From Corylus avellana (taxonomy: Eukaryota > Streptophyta > Magnoliopsida > Fagales > Betulaceae), in assembly GCF_901000735.1 (NCBI RefSeq), contig NC_081542.1, positions 13,415,180 through 13,479,179 on the forward strand: a stretch of 64,000 nt of DNA. Reading direction: 5' to 3'. The position numbers and the translations under genes were made by a program. The notes beneath the pieces are model-generated. The model searched no databases, was not told where the DNA came from, and saw only the letters and a program-made list of their open reading frames with translations. Of this stretch, positions 1 through 10,345 are shown piece by piece (positions within the stretch are counted from its first letter, which is position 1; each line of letters begins with the position of its first letter).

Positions 1-540
1 ATCAATCAAATCAGTGACCAAATTTGCATTACCATTTACTATAGCGGGTCTCAGCAGGGCTGTAAGCTGGGACCCAGTACACCCAGAACTGGCTTTCTTG
101 AAGAAGAAATCGGTTTCTGGGATCTGGGTATGGTGCGAAATGAGGAATTCGACGACGTGGGGACCCACAAGGTTGACGGGTATGGTGGCGTCACGGAAAA
201 CGTGGGGTCCGGGCTTGGAAAACAGACGGCGGAGATCGTCGAGGTGGGCTTTGCCGGTGGGGAGCATGGACGATCGGACGGTGATGACATCGGGAGGGGA
301 AGCGAGAGGGGGTTGATCCGACGGCCGGGACAGGACGAGGGTGTACGACAAGGAAGAAAGCGGTGGGATGATGGAGAAGGGTTGGGTGAAAGAGAAGGCA
401 CAAGGGTTTGTGGTGGTGAGAGACACTGCCACAGCCATGGTGTGCATGAGGTTGGTCAATCGAAACGTGGAGGTGCACTTTTGGGCTTTCTTGAAGACCA
501 AGTCAACCTCTTTAACGTCTGGTTGCACCAGCCTGTCCAT
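1..540 (-). CDS. MSP-domain / ankyrin-repeat protein (VAPYRIN-like), N-terminal part
   Basis: Reading the minus strand from the ATG at 540-538 gives 180 codons without a stop, running off the left edge of the window, so the C-terminal part is missing. The protein starts MDRLVQPDVKEVDLVF. Residues about 8-105 fit a major sperm protein (VAP-type) domain: an FRLTNLMHT core strand, a proline-rich IIPPLSSLSYTL segment, and VRSSMLPTGKA. The linker contains LFSKPGPHVFRDATIP and GPHVVEFLI. From about residue 160 (GSQLTALLRPAIVNGNANL) the sequence looks like the first ankyrin repeat. MSP plus ankyrin repeats is the VAPYRIN / VAPYRIN-like architecture; VAPYRIN itself supports accommodation of root symbionts, but the N terminus here differs from VAPYRIN proper, so a paralogue is more likely. 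An in-frame TGA about 20 codons upstream supports this start. The gene is more GC-rich than its surroundings. No lesion is visible. Confidence 0.85.
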   Translation of the reverse strand, partial: MDRLVQPDVKEVDLVFKKAQKCTSTFRLTNLMHTMAVAVSLTTTNPCAFSFTQPFSIIPPLSSLSYTLVLSRPSDQPPLASPPDVITVRSSMLPTGKAHLDDLRRLFSKPGPHVFRDATIPVNLVGPHVVEFLISHHTQIPETDFFFKKASSGCTGSQLTALLRPAIVNGNANLVTDLID

Positions 541-1475
541 AGCTCCCTTTCTGGGCAAAGCTCCACTCTTTTCTGCAGAAAATTGGAATTGGGGTTTGAG
601 ACTTTGAGTGCTTCACACAGATGAGACAGATGAAGAAGATAAAAATGGTGAGAGAGGCTTTTGATATTCAGAATTCAGAAATATATTATCTTATCTTATT
701 TATTTTTATTTTAATTAATAATTTAATATTGTATGCCTTGTTTGTTTGGTTGGTTTGGGTTGGGGGACTGAAAGAGTCATTAGAGCTTAAATTAATTGTT
801 GATTTTATCTTTAATATTACTTTAATTCAAGAGGGGGAAGACAATTAGGTAGCTTTCCATTTTAGTGAAAGACACGCAGGCACTTTGATTGGTGAAAAAT
901 CAACGACTTCCAACTTGTCTTCTGACCATTCTGTCAATTTCTACAGTGAGTGTATTTAATAAGGTTGTCATATTGGAAGTTTGGAACATTAGGGACATTT
1001 TTTTAATGTGCCTTTACCAAGAAAAGGACCGACAAGCAGCTGATTAGCATGGTCATTTACCAAATAATATTCTATAGCATACACTGGGAGAAAAAAAAAA
1101 AAAAAATCATTTTTGAATTGGGAATCTTTGTAGAAAATGCTTACAACCCTGGCATTTTGTAGGAGGCCAGGAGGGAACAAACAATAGTCTTTTTTTTTTT
1201 TTTTTTTTTAATGAAAGATATTGCATTACAAAGACACCAATCATTAGAAATAGGGAGAGTCCAATAATAATATTATGGGATTGAGGTTTATGAAATTCTT
1301 AATAATTGTACATAGGATTGTACTCGAATCGAATCGAGCATTGAATGTTCAAGTGCAGTTCTTTTAATTTTTTTCGAACACGAGCGGAGTTCGAGTTTTT
1401 CACCGAACTAAATAATCTATTAATTTATTTTTTAGCCAAACTCGAGTTCGTTCATGAGCTACGTAATTAATTTAA
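541..1475 (-). promoter_or_regulatory. 5' flank of the MSP/ankyrin gene
   Basis: Upstream region of the minus-strand gene at the left edge. The first 80 bases or so (541-620) probably belong to the 5' leader. Beyond that the DNA is AT-rich, with poly-A and poly-T runs at 1089-1106 and 1191-1209. No convincing gene or repeat boundary is seen before the transposon that starts at 1476. No individual promoter element can be called with confidence. Confidence 0.4.
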
Positions 1476-2675
1476 GGAAAAATATAAAAAAGCCCCTTAA
1501 ACTACTCGTTGTTTTCGATTTAGTCCCTTAATGTTTCAAAAGTGATAAAGTAGCCCCCAAACTACCAAACTATTGCATTTTGGCCACTCCGTTAGTCAAA
1601 ACCATTAGTTTGAATGGAAACTACAAAACGAAGTCGTTTAGTTACGGATAAGTTACTATAATGCTCTTGTATGAATTTTTTTATTATTAGTATTATTTTT
1701 TTAAAACAAGAAGCAAAACGCGCCGTTTTGCTTCAAATTAACTCCTTATTTCAATTTTTTTTTTTTTGGTAAAACCCAAAACCGTACTTTCTCTTTCTCT
1801 CTCTCCTCGCTCCACTCTCCCCATTTCATTATCTGCTATCTCTCACTCCTCTCAATTCCAGGGCCTCTTTTCTGATTTATGCCCAATAGCAGCGAGCGAG
1901 TCTTGCTCAGGCGTTCGCTCTCTGCGGTTCATTTGCAGACAGACTGAAAGAGTGGGGGCTTATTATCTACTATTCCTACTGCAGGATTGTCTGCATATAC
2001 GCCCTCTTAATTCCTTTTTATGGTTTCATATTTTCTTATATCACACTTTGTTATGGAAAAACATACTGTGAATCTGGGAAATTGAGCGAGAAAGTGGTTG
2101 GGTTTCCCGAAGAAGAAGAAGGAAATGAAAAGGAAAACGCCGTCACAACTTCAATCCCTTGAACAGCTGTACGCAGGTATCTGTATCCACCCACCACTTC
2201 ATCATCATAACCTCTCTCGCTCTATCGTTCTCTGTACCCCACCACCGCGTATCCTACAAAGAGGTAATGGGAAGACCATGCCTCCTCTTTGGGATTGACA
2301 TACAAGCAGGTCCGGGGGTGGTTTGTTGAGAAGAGGAGGGATAAAAGAGAAAATGGAATTATTGCACCATCACACATTCGACTTGGAGTAAGAAACGTCC
2401 AATTCTTACTAAGGGAACCCTAATTTGAGGCAAAATGGTGCTGTTTTGCTTGTTGTTTAAATTTTTTTAAAAAAAAATTCATACAAGGGCATTGTAGTAA
2501 TTTATTTATAACCAAACGACGTCATTTTGCAATTTTCATCCAAACTAACGGTTTTGATTAACGGAGTGGCCAAAATGAATAGTTTAATAGTTTGGGAGAT
2601 TACTTTATCACTTTTAGAACATTAAGCTAAATAAAAAACGACTGATAGTTTGAGAGGCTTTTTTATATTTTTCCT
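1476..2675. mobile_element. Mutator-like non-autonomous element carrying captured gene pieces (Pack-MULE-like)
   Basis: The two ends are long terminal inverted repeats of about 260 bases (roughly 1476-1740 and 2415-2675). The left end starts GGAAAAATATAAAAAA and the right end finishes with its complement. Inside the arms the matching continues through AGTGATAAAGTA, GGCCACTCCGTTA and TTGTATGAATT and their complements. A 9-bp direct repeat TTAATTTAA flanks the element at 1467-1475 and 2676-2684, which is the size made by Mutator-family transposases. No transposase is encoded. The interior (about 1760-2400) has higher GC, a C/T-rich leader-like stretch and pieces of a homeodomain gene, so the element fits a Pack-MULE. 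The arms have diverged clearly, so the insertion is not recent. Confidence 0.8.
2125..2387 (+). pseudogene. Captured homeodomain fragment, homeobox-DDT (RLT3-like) type
   Basis: Lies inside the Mutator-like element. The first piece starts at ATG 2125 and reads MKRKTPSQLQSLEQLYA, which fits homeodomain helix 1, followed by GT at the end of the piece. The second piece, at about 2250-2387, reads YPTKR, then a frame disturbance near VME, then EDHASSLGLTYKQ, then VRGWFVEKRRRDKREN. The VRGWF..KRR stretch is the homeodomain recognition helix (compare the usual V-x-W-F-x-N-x-R), and the K-Q-V-R-G-W-F form is typical of plant homeobox-DDT proteins. The acceptor side of the intron is degraded and the reading frame is broken, so no functional protein is expected. 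The homeodomain call is firm; the RLT3 assignment is from memory of the family and less certain. The C/T-rich DNA at 1790-1860 may be the captured 5' leader. Confidence 0.7.
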
Positions 2676-3307
2676 TTAATTTAATTATTTCGAATATAAA
2701 GTAAATGTCATGATTGTTCAATTTTTTTTTTTAAAAAAAAAATTATTAGTTATTTAATTGTAGTTAAGATTTATTGCTTGAGTAATTAGAGAAATTAAGT
2801 CAAATATTAAATAATCTAATCTCAATTTATATGTTTATCTTATAGTGTACACACACACACACACACACTACCATAAACTCATATACATACACAAGACACC
2901 TTATATCTTAAATTACTCAGAATTCATAATTCAACTGATATATATTATAGTATAAAAATAATTTTTTTTTTTTTTTTTTTTAAATACTTAACATGTTCTC
3001 ATTACAAAAGTAAAAAATAATAAAAATGAAATTATACGAGCTGAGCCAGTAGCTTTGCTCGCTTACAGCCCTAGTTGTAAAAATTATAGGGTGGCAATTC
3101 GTAAAGAGTAGTTTAGAATAAGCCACATAATAAGGGGCTTAAGACTTTTAAGGGTGGCTCACTATCCAAAAATATATTGAGAAGGGTTAAATTGCCCCTA
3201 AATGAATAGTTGATCACCTTCAAAACAGATTAGGGGTGGTTGATCACCCTCAAAATAGGTGGAGGTGGTCAACCACATGCTTTTGAGGGAAATCCGTGTA
3301 GCACCCA

Positions 3308-3347
<40 letters not shown>

Positions 3348-3362
3348 AAAGGGGTAACTAGT
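2676..3362. other. AT-rich intergenic DNA, no gene seen
   Basis: Contains poly-T/poly-A runs, a short CA microsatellite near 2849-2868, and, around 3085-3300, a stretch rich in GGGGTGGTTGATCACC-type repeats that look like decayed transposon sequence. A TA microsatellite occupies 3312-3345. No coding signal was found on either strand. Confidence 0.5.
3312..3345. repeat. TA microsatellite
   Basis: About 17 uninterrupted TA units. Confidence 0.9.
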
Positions 3363-4161
3363 GGCGGATCCAGGAGTTCATTCTACCGGGGGCGTCAGTA
3401 AAATAATAAAATATAATGATAAATAAATTTTTTTTTTCTCTTTATATATTATATTTTTATTATAATATGGTAAATACAATAAAAAAAAAATTATACCACA
3501 ATATATGTATGATGTATCACAAAAAACATATTTATATGCTAAATTGATATATTAGTTACCATGTAGGCACTAGTACAAAAGTAAAGGAAAATACAAAATA
3601 CAAAGTGCCTAAAATTGTATTCTATGCGGTCTTAGAGAAACAAAATCATCAAGTATTAAATCTGAATTGAAGCTTTCAGCAATTCCCCTTTCAATGTAGA
3701 CAAATAAACTATCTTTAAGAAATTTATCTTCCGTTTTGTTACGAAGTATTGTTTTAATAATTGTTTACTTCTCATACTCTAATGATATTATAATAAAATT
3801 ATTAGCATATTCCGATAGCTATTAGCCTAAAATGAATTAATAAAAAGAACAAATCTAAGATTGGCAATAATCTTCTGAAACTCGTTGATGCTTGACAAAA
3901 TTCCAAAGTACTATATAAAACACATCAAACAAAAAAAAAAAAAAAAAAAAAAAACAATATTGTTTTAGAATAAAATAAACAAAATAATGAAAATGAGAGA
4001 TATATCTCAATTAATAAGTTTAAATCATAACCAAGACAAATTAAGGGTGCTGTCATAATCAAGACAAATTATGGCGTTAATGGCTTTAATTATAAACTTT
4101 ACTCTCAAATTTTTTTTTTTTTTTTTAATGTGAAACAGAAACAGCTGGAGGAGTTTTTTAC

Positions 4162-4194
<33 letters not shown>

Positions 4195-4302
4195 TTGTTA
4201 CCTGGGGCGGTAAACAATTCAGCCAGAAAAATATTTAATTTTTTTTTAACCAGGGGCGACCGCCCCCAGGTCGCCCCCACTTCTCTTCGCCATTGGGGGT
4301 AA
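3363..4302. mobile_element. Decayed transposon-like segment bounded by GGCG-rich ends
   Basis: The left boundary reads TGGCGGATCCAGGAG followed by CCGGGGGCG. The right boundary reads GGGGGCGACC-type sequence with CGCCATTGGGGG in the opposite sense. Such TGGCGGAnCCAGG ends are common at the borders of plant repeats. The inside is very AT-rich, with long A and T runs (3930-3953, 4109-4126, 4162-4195) and no open frame. The element class cannot be decided, and the inverted match is limited to a few bases. Confidence 0.3.
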
Positions 4303-4774
4303 CATTATTTTATATCACTGAATTATCACGCGATTTGACATACACCAAACTTTAAAACCTCACAATTTGGGACCCTGAACTTTCAATTGCAATCAATTTG
4401 AATCCCTCAGTCAAATTGAATCGTTAACCTCAAACGGAATCATCCTCACTTGATCTGCACGTGGTTTTTTACCTCCTGTTCATACCCGTTATACCCTCAT
4501 CCTCATCCTCACCCTCACCCTTACTACCTTATATGTCCAACATGACCCACATGAAGCTGAAGACCCACTACCCAAGCTGAAGAACAAAAGTCGAAGCTGA
4601 GGAATTAGCTTCCACCCATTCGAAGCCGAAGAACGAAAGTCTCACCAACACACGTTCTCCTCTACCAGCGACGAGGTCACAACAGTGAAGGAGTCTCACT
4701 TTCGCCCGTACCCACTACCCAGTACTGGCGAAAGTACCCATTACCCAATACCGGTAAGGTGACGACGGTGAAAG

Positions 4775-5330
4775 ATGGAGCACTCTGAGGGTGAGGTAAG
4801 CGATTCAGGATCGAGTTATCCAATTTGCCAATGTGGGAGCAAACAATGATCAAAATAGCTTGCACAACTAAAAATTATGGCAAAATGTTTTATATCTGTG
4901 TAAATTATTTGGTAAGACATGTTTGGAAATTTAATTTTTTATAGAAATTTAATTTTTCCCATTATGCCTAAATCCTTTAGTAATGGATTAAACCTCAATT
5001 TGTGTGATTATGCAAAATGGAAAAAATCGTGGTTGAAATTTTTTTAAATGAGTTGAACCAGAAATTTGTGTGTGCGGTGATCGAGTGATGCTGATGGAGT
5101 GGTAGTAGGATTTGAAGTTTGAAATGGCAATGCAAGTCTTCAAATGCAAGATTGAACTTGCTGAGTACAAGTCGAAAATGAAAGTTGATGCTGCTAATTT
5201 TGCACTTAAACTTGAAAGGCAGAAGAATAAGTATCGTTCGATGCAGATAAAGTTTCAAGTTGCACTTGCATGTTGTTGGTGTCTTGTTGCTGTACTGACG
5301 TTTTTCCCTTCTTCTAATGGACTTGCAGCA
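4775..5330 (+). pseudogene. GRF zinc-finger / coiled-coil / membrane-anchor protein relic, copy A
   Basis: From ATG 4775 the frame reads MEHSEGEVSDSGSSYPICQCG and hits TGA at 4847. Shifting frame there continues IKIACTTKNYGKMFYIC, and after an AT-rich gap a further piece reads NFFK-stop-VE. The order C-x-C-G, then T..N.GK.F..C, then NFFKW is that of a GRF-type zinc finger. The third piece (5100-5328) encodes a charged, coiled-coil-like stretch (KCKIELAEYKSKM, then NFALKLERQKNKY) and a hydrophobic segment VALACCWCLVAVLTFF, the usual C-terminal anchor of plant GRF-finger proteins. Internal stops and a frameshift make it non-functional. Repeat-like DNA (4330-4460 and 5453-5580) flanks it, so it may have travelled with a transposon. 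Confidence 0.55.
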
Positions 5331-5639
5331 AGGCTAATGTTGAGCAGCTGAAGAAGACATTTGAAGTTGCATGTTTTGTGTTGTCTTTATTTGTTAATCC
5401 AACTACTATCAGACTTGTGTTAGTTGACCATTTTGTAATGTTTTGTGAAAAATGCAGTTTACTCTCTGAAATTTGACTTATTTTTCAATTTGAACCCCAA
5501 TGTTTAAAAATTTGCAATGTACCCTCCTAAAGTTTAAAAAAAATTTCAATTCAAACCCTCTGTCACTCATTGCCATCTAAAAAGACGAAAAATTCACACG
5601 TGAGAGGCATATGTGTTTTTTGGTCTTATTTTCCCCAAA

Positions 5640-5855
5640 TTTCCCCTAAAAAAAAGAGACAAAACTAGGGGTGTCCGTAGCCACCCCCTTGGGCCATTTG
5701 GGAGTGGCTCTTTGCCCATAGGGGTGGCTCGGCCAGCCCCATCCGGCCGTGCCACCCCCAAACTGGCCATTTGGGGGTGGCTCGACCACCCCCAAGGAGC
5801 CAAAAGGGGTGGCCGAAACCACCCCTAAAGGTTTGAGGCTGGTTTCGGCCACCCC
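5640..5855. repeat. GC-rich foldback of CCACCCC / GGGGTGG units, copy A
   Basis: A run of alternating GCCACCCCC and GGGGGTGGC words separated by GGCCATTTGGG and GGCTCGACC, able to form several hairpins. It is far more GC-rich than its surroundings. Its right edge directly joins the CGEP exon fragment. The same unit is at about 9510-9695. Confidence 0.7.
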
Positions 5856-6491
5856 TGGGAGGCCACAAACACTTATGTGGAGATGAGTCCTTTCATGTCA
5901 GCTAATAAAATTAAGAAGCTAATGTTGCTTATCCATGGAGAAGAAGATAATAATCCTGGATCTTTAACAATGTAGGTAAAAGAGGAATCATTTTCCCTAT
6001 TTAGTTTTTTGTTTGTCCTGTCTGGTTCAACATTTTTCTTGTGTTTTCATTAACTAATGAATTATCGGAACATGCTCTGATAGATTTAAACTTACCAACT
6101 TAGTAGTTTCAATATTCCAAATTAGTCTTTCCACTAGCTGAGCTTGAAGCAATATTGGAACATCTGTGGCCTAGTGATTTTGTGTTTGCATGCCATGCAG
6201 TCAGAGCATTTTTTTCAGTTCTCTGAAAGATCACGATGCTCTTTGTCGCCTAGTGAGTGCCATGGCTATTCGATCTGTACGGGAGAGTATCATGCATGTC
6301 CTCTGGGAAACTGATAGATGGCTGCAAAAGTATTGTGTGTCAAATAATTCTGATGTAAATGCAGATTTTGACGCATCGAAACATGATGTAAGCAAAAGGG
6401 CAACATATTCCGAATGTGCTAAGTAGTTGCGCGCTGCTAGTGGAGATTTTGAACACGAAGAATTTTACTCTATGCAATTGTCATTTAATTC
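5856..6491 (+). pseudogene. CGEP-like C-terminal fragment, copy A
   Basis: Two terminal exons of a chloroplast glutamyl endopeptidase-like (prolyl-oligopeptidase family S9) gene. The first (5856-5975) reads WEATNTYVEMSPFM, then IKK..LLIHGEEDNNPG, and ends in TAG instead of CAG before a GT donor. After an intron, the second exon begins at 6201 and keeps ESIMHVLWETDRWLQKYCV (about 6283-6340) and the C-terminal ASGDFEHEEFYSM. A deletion of about 13 bases relative to copy B removes the stretch leading to the catalytic-histidine motif. An in-frame TAG at 6424 and the absence of all upstream exons make it a dead fragment. It begins abruptly at the foldback repeat. Confidence 0.8.
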
Positions 6492-8494
6492 AATACTTGC
6501 AGCACCGCGTATAGTGAGTTGCCAATCACTAGTTGTTTGTACGTTAATAAAGCTCTTGTTTCAAATTATTTGTTGTCTGTGTTGGATTGTGACTTCAGTA
6601 CTTGTGAAGAGTTTATTTTTCCCTTTTCCCTCACTCCTTTTCCTGACTGTTAATGCTTTTTTGAGATTTTTATTTTTTGTTTGAAAATGTGTTTGGATGG
6701 TAAAAGTAATTTTAAATGTTTTATTTTTTTGAGTTGTTTGTTAATGTTTTTGTTTTGTTAAAAAAAAAGCAAAAGGAAGAAGGAAAAAACGTTATCAGAC
6801 AAGGCCAATTGACGAACAATAGTTTTAAGGGTTGTCTTTGAGATGTAGTATACATTTGTGATGTATAAATATTGTTCAAGTCATAGACAAACCTTTTTTT
6901 TTTCTTCTTTTTTTCAATTTTTTTTCATACCTTTAATTATGAGCAATAAAAAGGTAACGAGAGGAGATGAATTGTGAAAACCCTACTTAAATGTTATCAT
7001 ATTAACTTATACCTATTAAAGAACAAATATTTTGAAGGCCTATAGATGATATGGGAGCTGCAAACGCTCTTGAAACTAAATTCAACAATCAAACCCAGCT
7101 CCACCAGAATCCCTTGATTGATTGTTAAACATAATTCTAATTAGCTAAGCACATGTAATCATGATGACTTATGAAATTGAGATCACATATCCAAAAAATG
7201 GTCCACTTAGAGACCTCAATACCATTTAGTTTTGTAGAATGCCATTGTCCCTCAACGTACATGAGCACCCACCATTTGACCAATAAAAACTATAAGTGCC
7301 TATAATTTTCAATTGATTATTTTAAATCTTATGAGCTCATAATATCATTTTCCATGGGCCACCTGTATCATGGTTTGTAGCCACAAAAGACGTTCTTATT
7401 CATTTGTTTAGATGAAACTATGAGTTAAATCACCACTTGTCTCAAAAGCTTAAGTTGATGGGAAGAGATAAATTTAATTACTTAATCAATACTTTAATAC
7501 TTCCCCTCATGTATGGGTTCAAACTCCCTTTTAATAGGTGAGACCCAACACGTAAAATATTTAATTTAAATGGGGGGTGAATTGACATAATCAAAGTTCG
7601 ATTTCAAGACATTTGTTTTTGATACCATGTTAAATTACCAATTATCCCAAAAACTTAAGATGAGATAAAGAGATAAATTCAATCACTTAATCAATACTTT
7701 AACAAACACCAGTTGTAATTGTATATAGTCAACTGGCCGATGGTGCTTTCATGCTAGTTTTATGATGTCTTCTCTTGTCAATATGGCTCCAAAGTTCGGT
7801 GGGGGTGAAGAAATTCATGGTGCTCACAGTTTAGAGCATTCACATGTGGTTCAATTTTTATTTTTATTTTTTTTCATTTTAATTAAAAAATTATTTTTAT
7901 TTATTTATTTTAGCTACATACTTTTTCAAAACATTTATTTTTCACTTTCTATTGTAGTTATATATCCTCCTACACTATTCTATTTAAATGTTCTTTATCA
8001 ATGGTTTCTTTATTATTTCTCCGGCAATCATATTCTTTAAATCATTATTTTCAAAATCCCCTCTCTTCTCAACAGTCATATTCTTTAAAGTTCGTGTAAA
8101 AAGGGGCACTATGCTTTAGTTGAGGAAAAGAAAGAGAGGGAAAATGAGAAGAGAAAAGAGAGCAATAAAAAACAGAGAATGATAATATATATATATATAT
8201 ATATTAAGTGTTCAGTGCTCACCACAACAGCAGCTCAACAATTTTTTTTATTTTATTTTTTTGCAAAATTAGCTAATGGGATGTTGATCATTTTTTAATC
8301 AAAGGTTGTTTTGGCTAGCCCAATGTGAATGCTCCTACGTCGAAAAACATGTATTTTTGTCAATTCCATTTTGAGTCAATTCCAAATGATTTTTGAATAG
8401 AGAATCACTGATGTAAGCTTAATTAGTATTACCTGCTCTTTGTTAAGATAAAGTTCCATGCCCAAGACCAATTCCCCAAAACGAAGTGCCTCTA
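6492..8494. other. Flank behind CGEP fragment, copy A
   Basis: AT-rich DNA with no gene. It holds two diverged copies of a TTAAATTACCA..CTTAAG..GAGATAAATTTAAT unit (about 7430-7500 and 7635-7710), a TA microsatellite (8186-8206), and a short open stretch from 7762 starting MMSSLVNMAPKFGGGEE. That stretch recurs at 11607 and 35588 with substitutions, so it is repeat sequence and not a demonstrated gene. Confidence 0.5.
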
Positions 8495-8594
8495 NNNNNN
8501 NNNNNNNNNNNNNNNNNNNNNNNNNNNNNNNNNNNNNNNNNNNNNNNNNNNNNNNNNNNNNNNNNNNNNNNNNNNNNNNNNNNNNNNNNNNNNN
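8495..8594. other. Assembly gap (100 N)
   Basis: Exactly 100 N, a conventional scaffold spacer of unknown true length. It separates the two copies of the 3.8 kb block. Confidence 0.99.
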
Positions 8595-8630
8595 CATTAC
8601 CCAATACCAGTGAGGTGACAACGGTGATAG

Positions 8631-9180
8631 ATGGAACACTTTAAGGGTGAGATAAGCGATTAAGGATTGAGTTATCCAATTTGCAAATGTGGGAGCAAAC
8701 AGTGATCAAAACAGCTTACACAACTAAAAATCATGGCAAAAGTTTTATATCTGTATAAATTATTTGGTAAGATGTGTTTGGGAATTTAATTTTTTACTTA
8801 AATTTAATTTTTTCCATTATGCCTAAATCCTTTAGGGTTAAACCCCAATTTGTGTGATTATGCAAAATGGAAAAAATCATAGTTAGAATTTTTTTAAATG
8901 GGCTGAACTAGAAATTTGTGTGTGCGGTGATCAAGTGATGTTGATGGAGTGGTAGCAGGATTTGAAGACTGAAAGGGCAATGGAAGTCTTCAAATGCAAG
9001 ATTGAACTTGCTGAGTACAAGTCGAAAATGGAAGTTGATGCTACTAATTTTGCACTTAAACTTGAAAAGCAGAAGAATAAGTATTGTTCGATGCAACTGA
9101 AGTTTCGAGTTGCACTTGCATTTTGTTGGTGTCTTATTGTTGTATTGATGTTTTTCCCTTCTTCTAATGGACTTGCAGCA
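8631..9180 (+). pseudogene. GRF zinc-finger protein relic, copy B
   Basis: Counterpart of 4775-5330. The first exon piece is more damaged (stop after MEHFKGEISD), but the later piece keeps NFFKWAE where copy A has a stop, which supports the GRF-finger reading. The coiled-coil part (KIELAEYKSKMEVDA) and the hydrophobic segment (VALAFCWCLIVVLMFF) are retained in one open stretch at 8962-9201. Confidence 0.55.
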
Positions 9181-9509
9181 AGACTGATGTTGAGCAGCTG
9201 AAGAAGACATTTGAAGTTGCATGTTTTGTGTTGTCTTTATTTATTAATCCAATTACTATCAGACTTGTGTTAGTTGACCATTTTGTAATGTTTTGGAGAA
9301 AATACAGTTTACCCTCTGAAGTTTGACTTATTTTTCAATTTGAACCCCAATGTTTAAAAATTTGCAATGTATCCTCCTAAAATTTCAAAAATTTTCAATT
9401 CAAACCCTCTGTCACTCATTGCCATCTAAAAAGAAGAAAAATTCACACGTGAGAGGCATGTGTGTTTTTTGGTCTTATTTTCCCCAAATTTCCCCTAAAA
9501 AAAAAAAGA

Positions 9510-9695
9510 CAAAACTAAGGCCACCCCCTTGGGCCATTTGGGGGTGGCGTGGCCACCCCCTTTGCCCATGAGCCACCCCCATCTGGCCGTGCCACCCCCA
9601 AACTGGCCATTTTGGGGTGGCTCGACCACTCCCAAGGAGTCAAAGGGGGTGGCCGAAACCACCCCCAAAGGTTTGAGGCTGGTTTCGGCCACCCC
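9510..9695. repeat. GC-rich foldback of CCACCCC / GGGGTGG units, copy B
   Basis: Same unit as 5640-5855, slightly shorter, again ending exactly where the CGEP exon fragment starts. The shared junction shows that the truncation came before the block duplication. Confidence 0.7.
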
Positions 9696-10345
9696 TAGGA
9701 GGCCACAAACACTTATGTGGAGATGAGTCCTTTCATGTCAGCTAATAAAATTAAGAAGCCAATATTACTTATCCATGGAGAAGAAGATAATAATCCTGGA
9801 TCTTTAACAATGCAAGTAAAAGAGGAACCATTTTTCCTATTTAGTTTTTTCTTTGTTCTGTCTGGTTCAACATTTTTCTTGTGTTTCCATTAACTAATGA
9901 ATTGTCGGAACATGCTCTAATAGATTTAAGCTTACCAACTTAGTAGTTTCAATATTCCAAACTAGTCTTTCCACTAGCTGAGCTTGAAGCAATATTGGAA
10001 CATTTATGGCCTAGTGATTTTGTGTTTGCATGCCATGCAGTCGGAGCATTTTTTTCAATTCTCTGAAAGATCACGATGCTCTTTGTTGCCTAGTGATTCT
10101 TCCATTTGAGTGTCATGGCTATTCGATCTGCACGGGAGAGTACCATGCATGTCCTTTGGGAAACTGATAGATGGCTACAAAAGTATTGTGTGTCAAATAA
10201 TTCTGATGTAAATGCAGATTTTGACGCATCGAAACATGATGTAAGCAAAGGGGCAACATATTCCGAATGTGCTAAGTAGTTGCGCGCTGCTAGTGGAGAT
10301 TTTGAACATGAAGAATTTTACTCTATGCAATTGTCATTTAATTCA
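9696..10345 (+). pseudogene. CGEP-like C-terminal fragment, copy B
   Basis: Exon piece 9696-9815 (EATNTYVEMSPFM, then LLIHGEEDNNPG) and, after an intron, the last exon from 10041. Unlike copy A it keeps the bases for VILPFE just before the histidine region, but the frame is not continuous and the same in-frame TAG (10277-10279) is present. The donor G of the first piece is changed (CAA-GTAAAAG). The C-terminal ASGDFEHEEFYSM is intact in sequence. Confidence 0.8.

Larger units (their letters stand above)
4738..8494. repeat. 3.8 kb duplicated block, copy A
   Basis: Matches 8595-12381 in the same orientation at roughly 95 percent identity by eye over the parts compared. It contains a GRF zinc-finger gene relic, a CCACCCC-rich foldback, the last two exons of a CGEP-like gene, and about 2 kb of AT-rich flank. 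It ends at an N gap; the matching position in copy B continues without interruption into the promoter of the full-length CGEP pseudogene. Confidence 0.85.

Noticed and set aside
14..624. Several open frames on the plus strand and other minus frames over 1-620
   Set aside because: They are shadows of the minus-strand MSP/ankyrin reading frame; none has family character.
7762..8040. Open stretch starting MMSSLVNMAPKFGGGEE
   Set aside because: Present in three spacer copies with unconserved frames, and it continues into poly-Phe/Leu from T runs.
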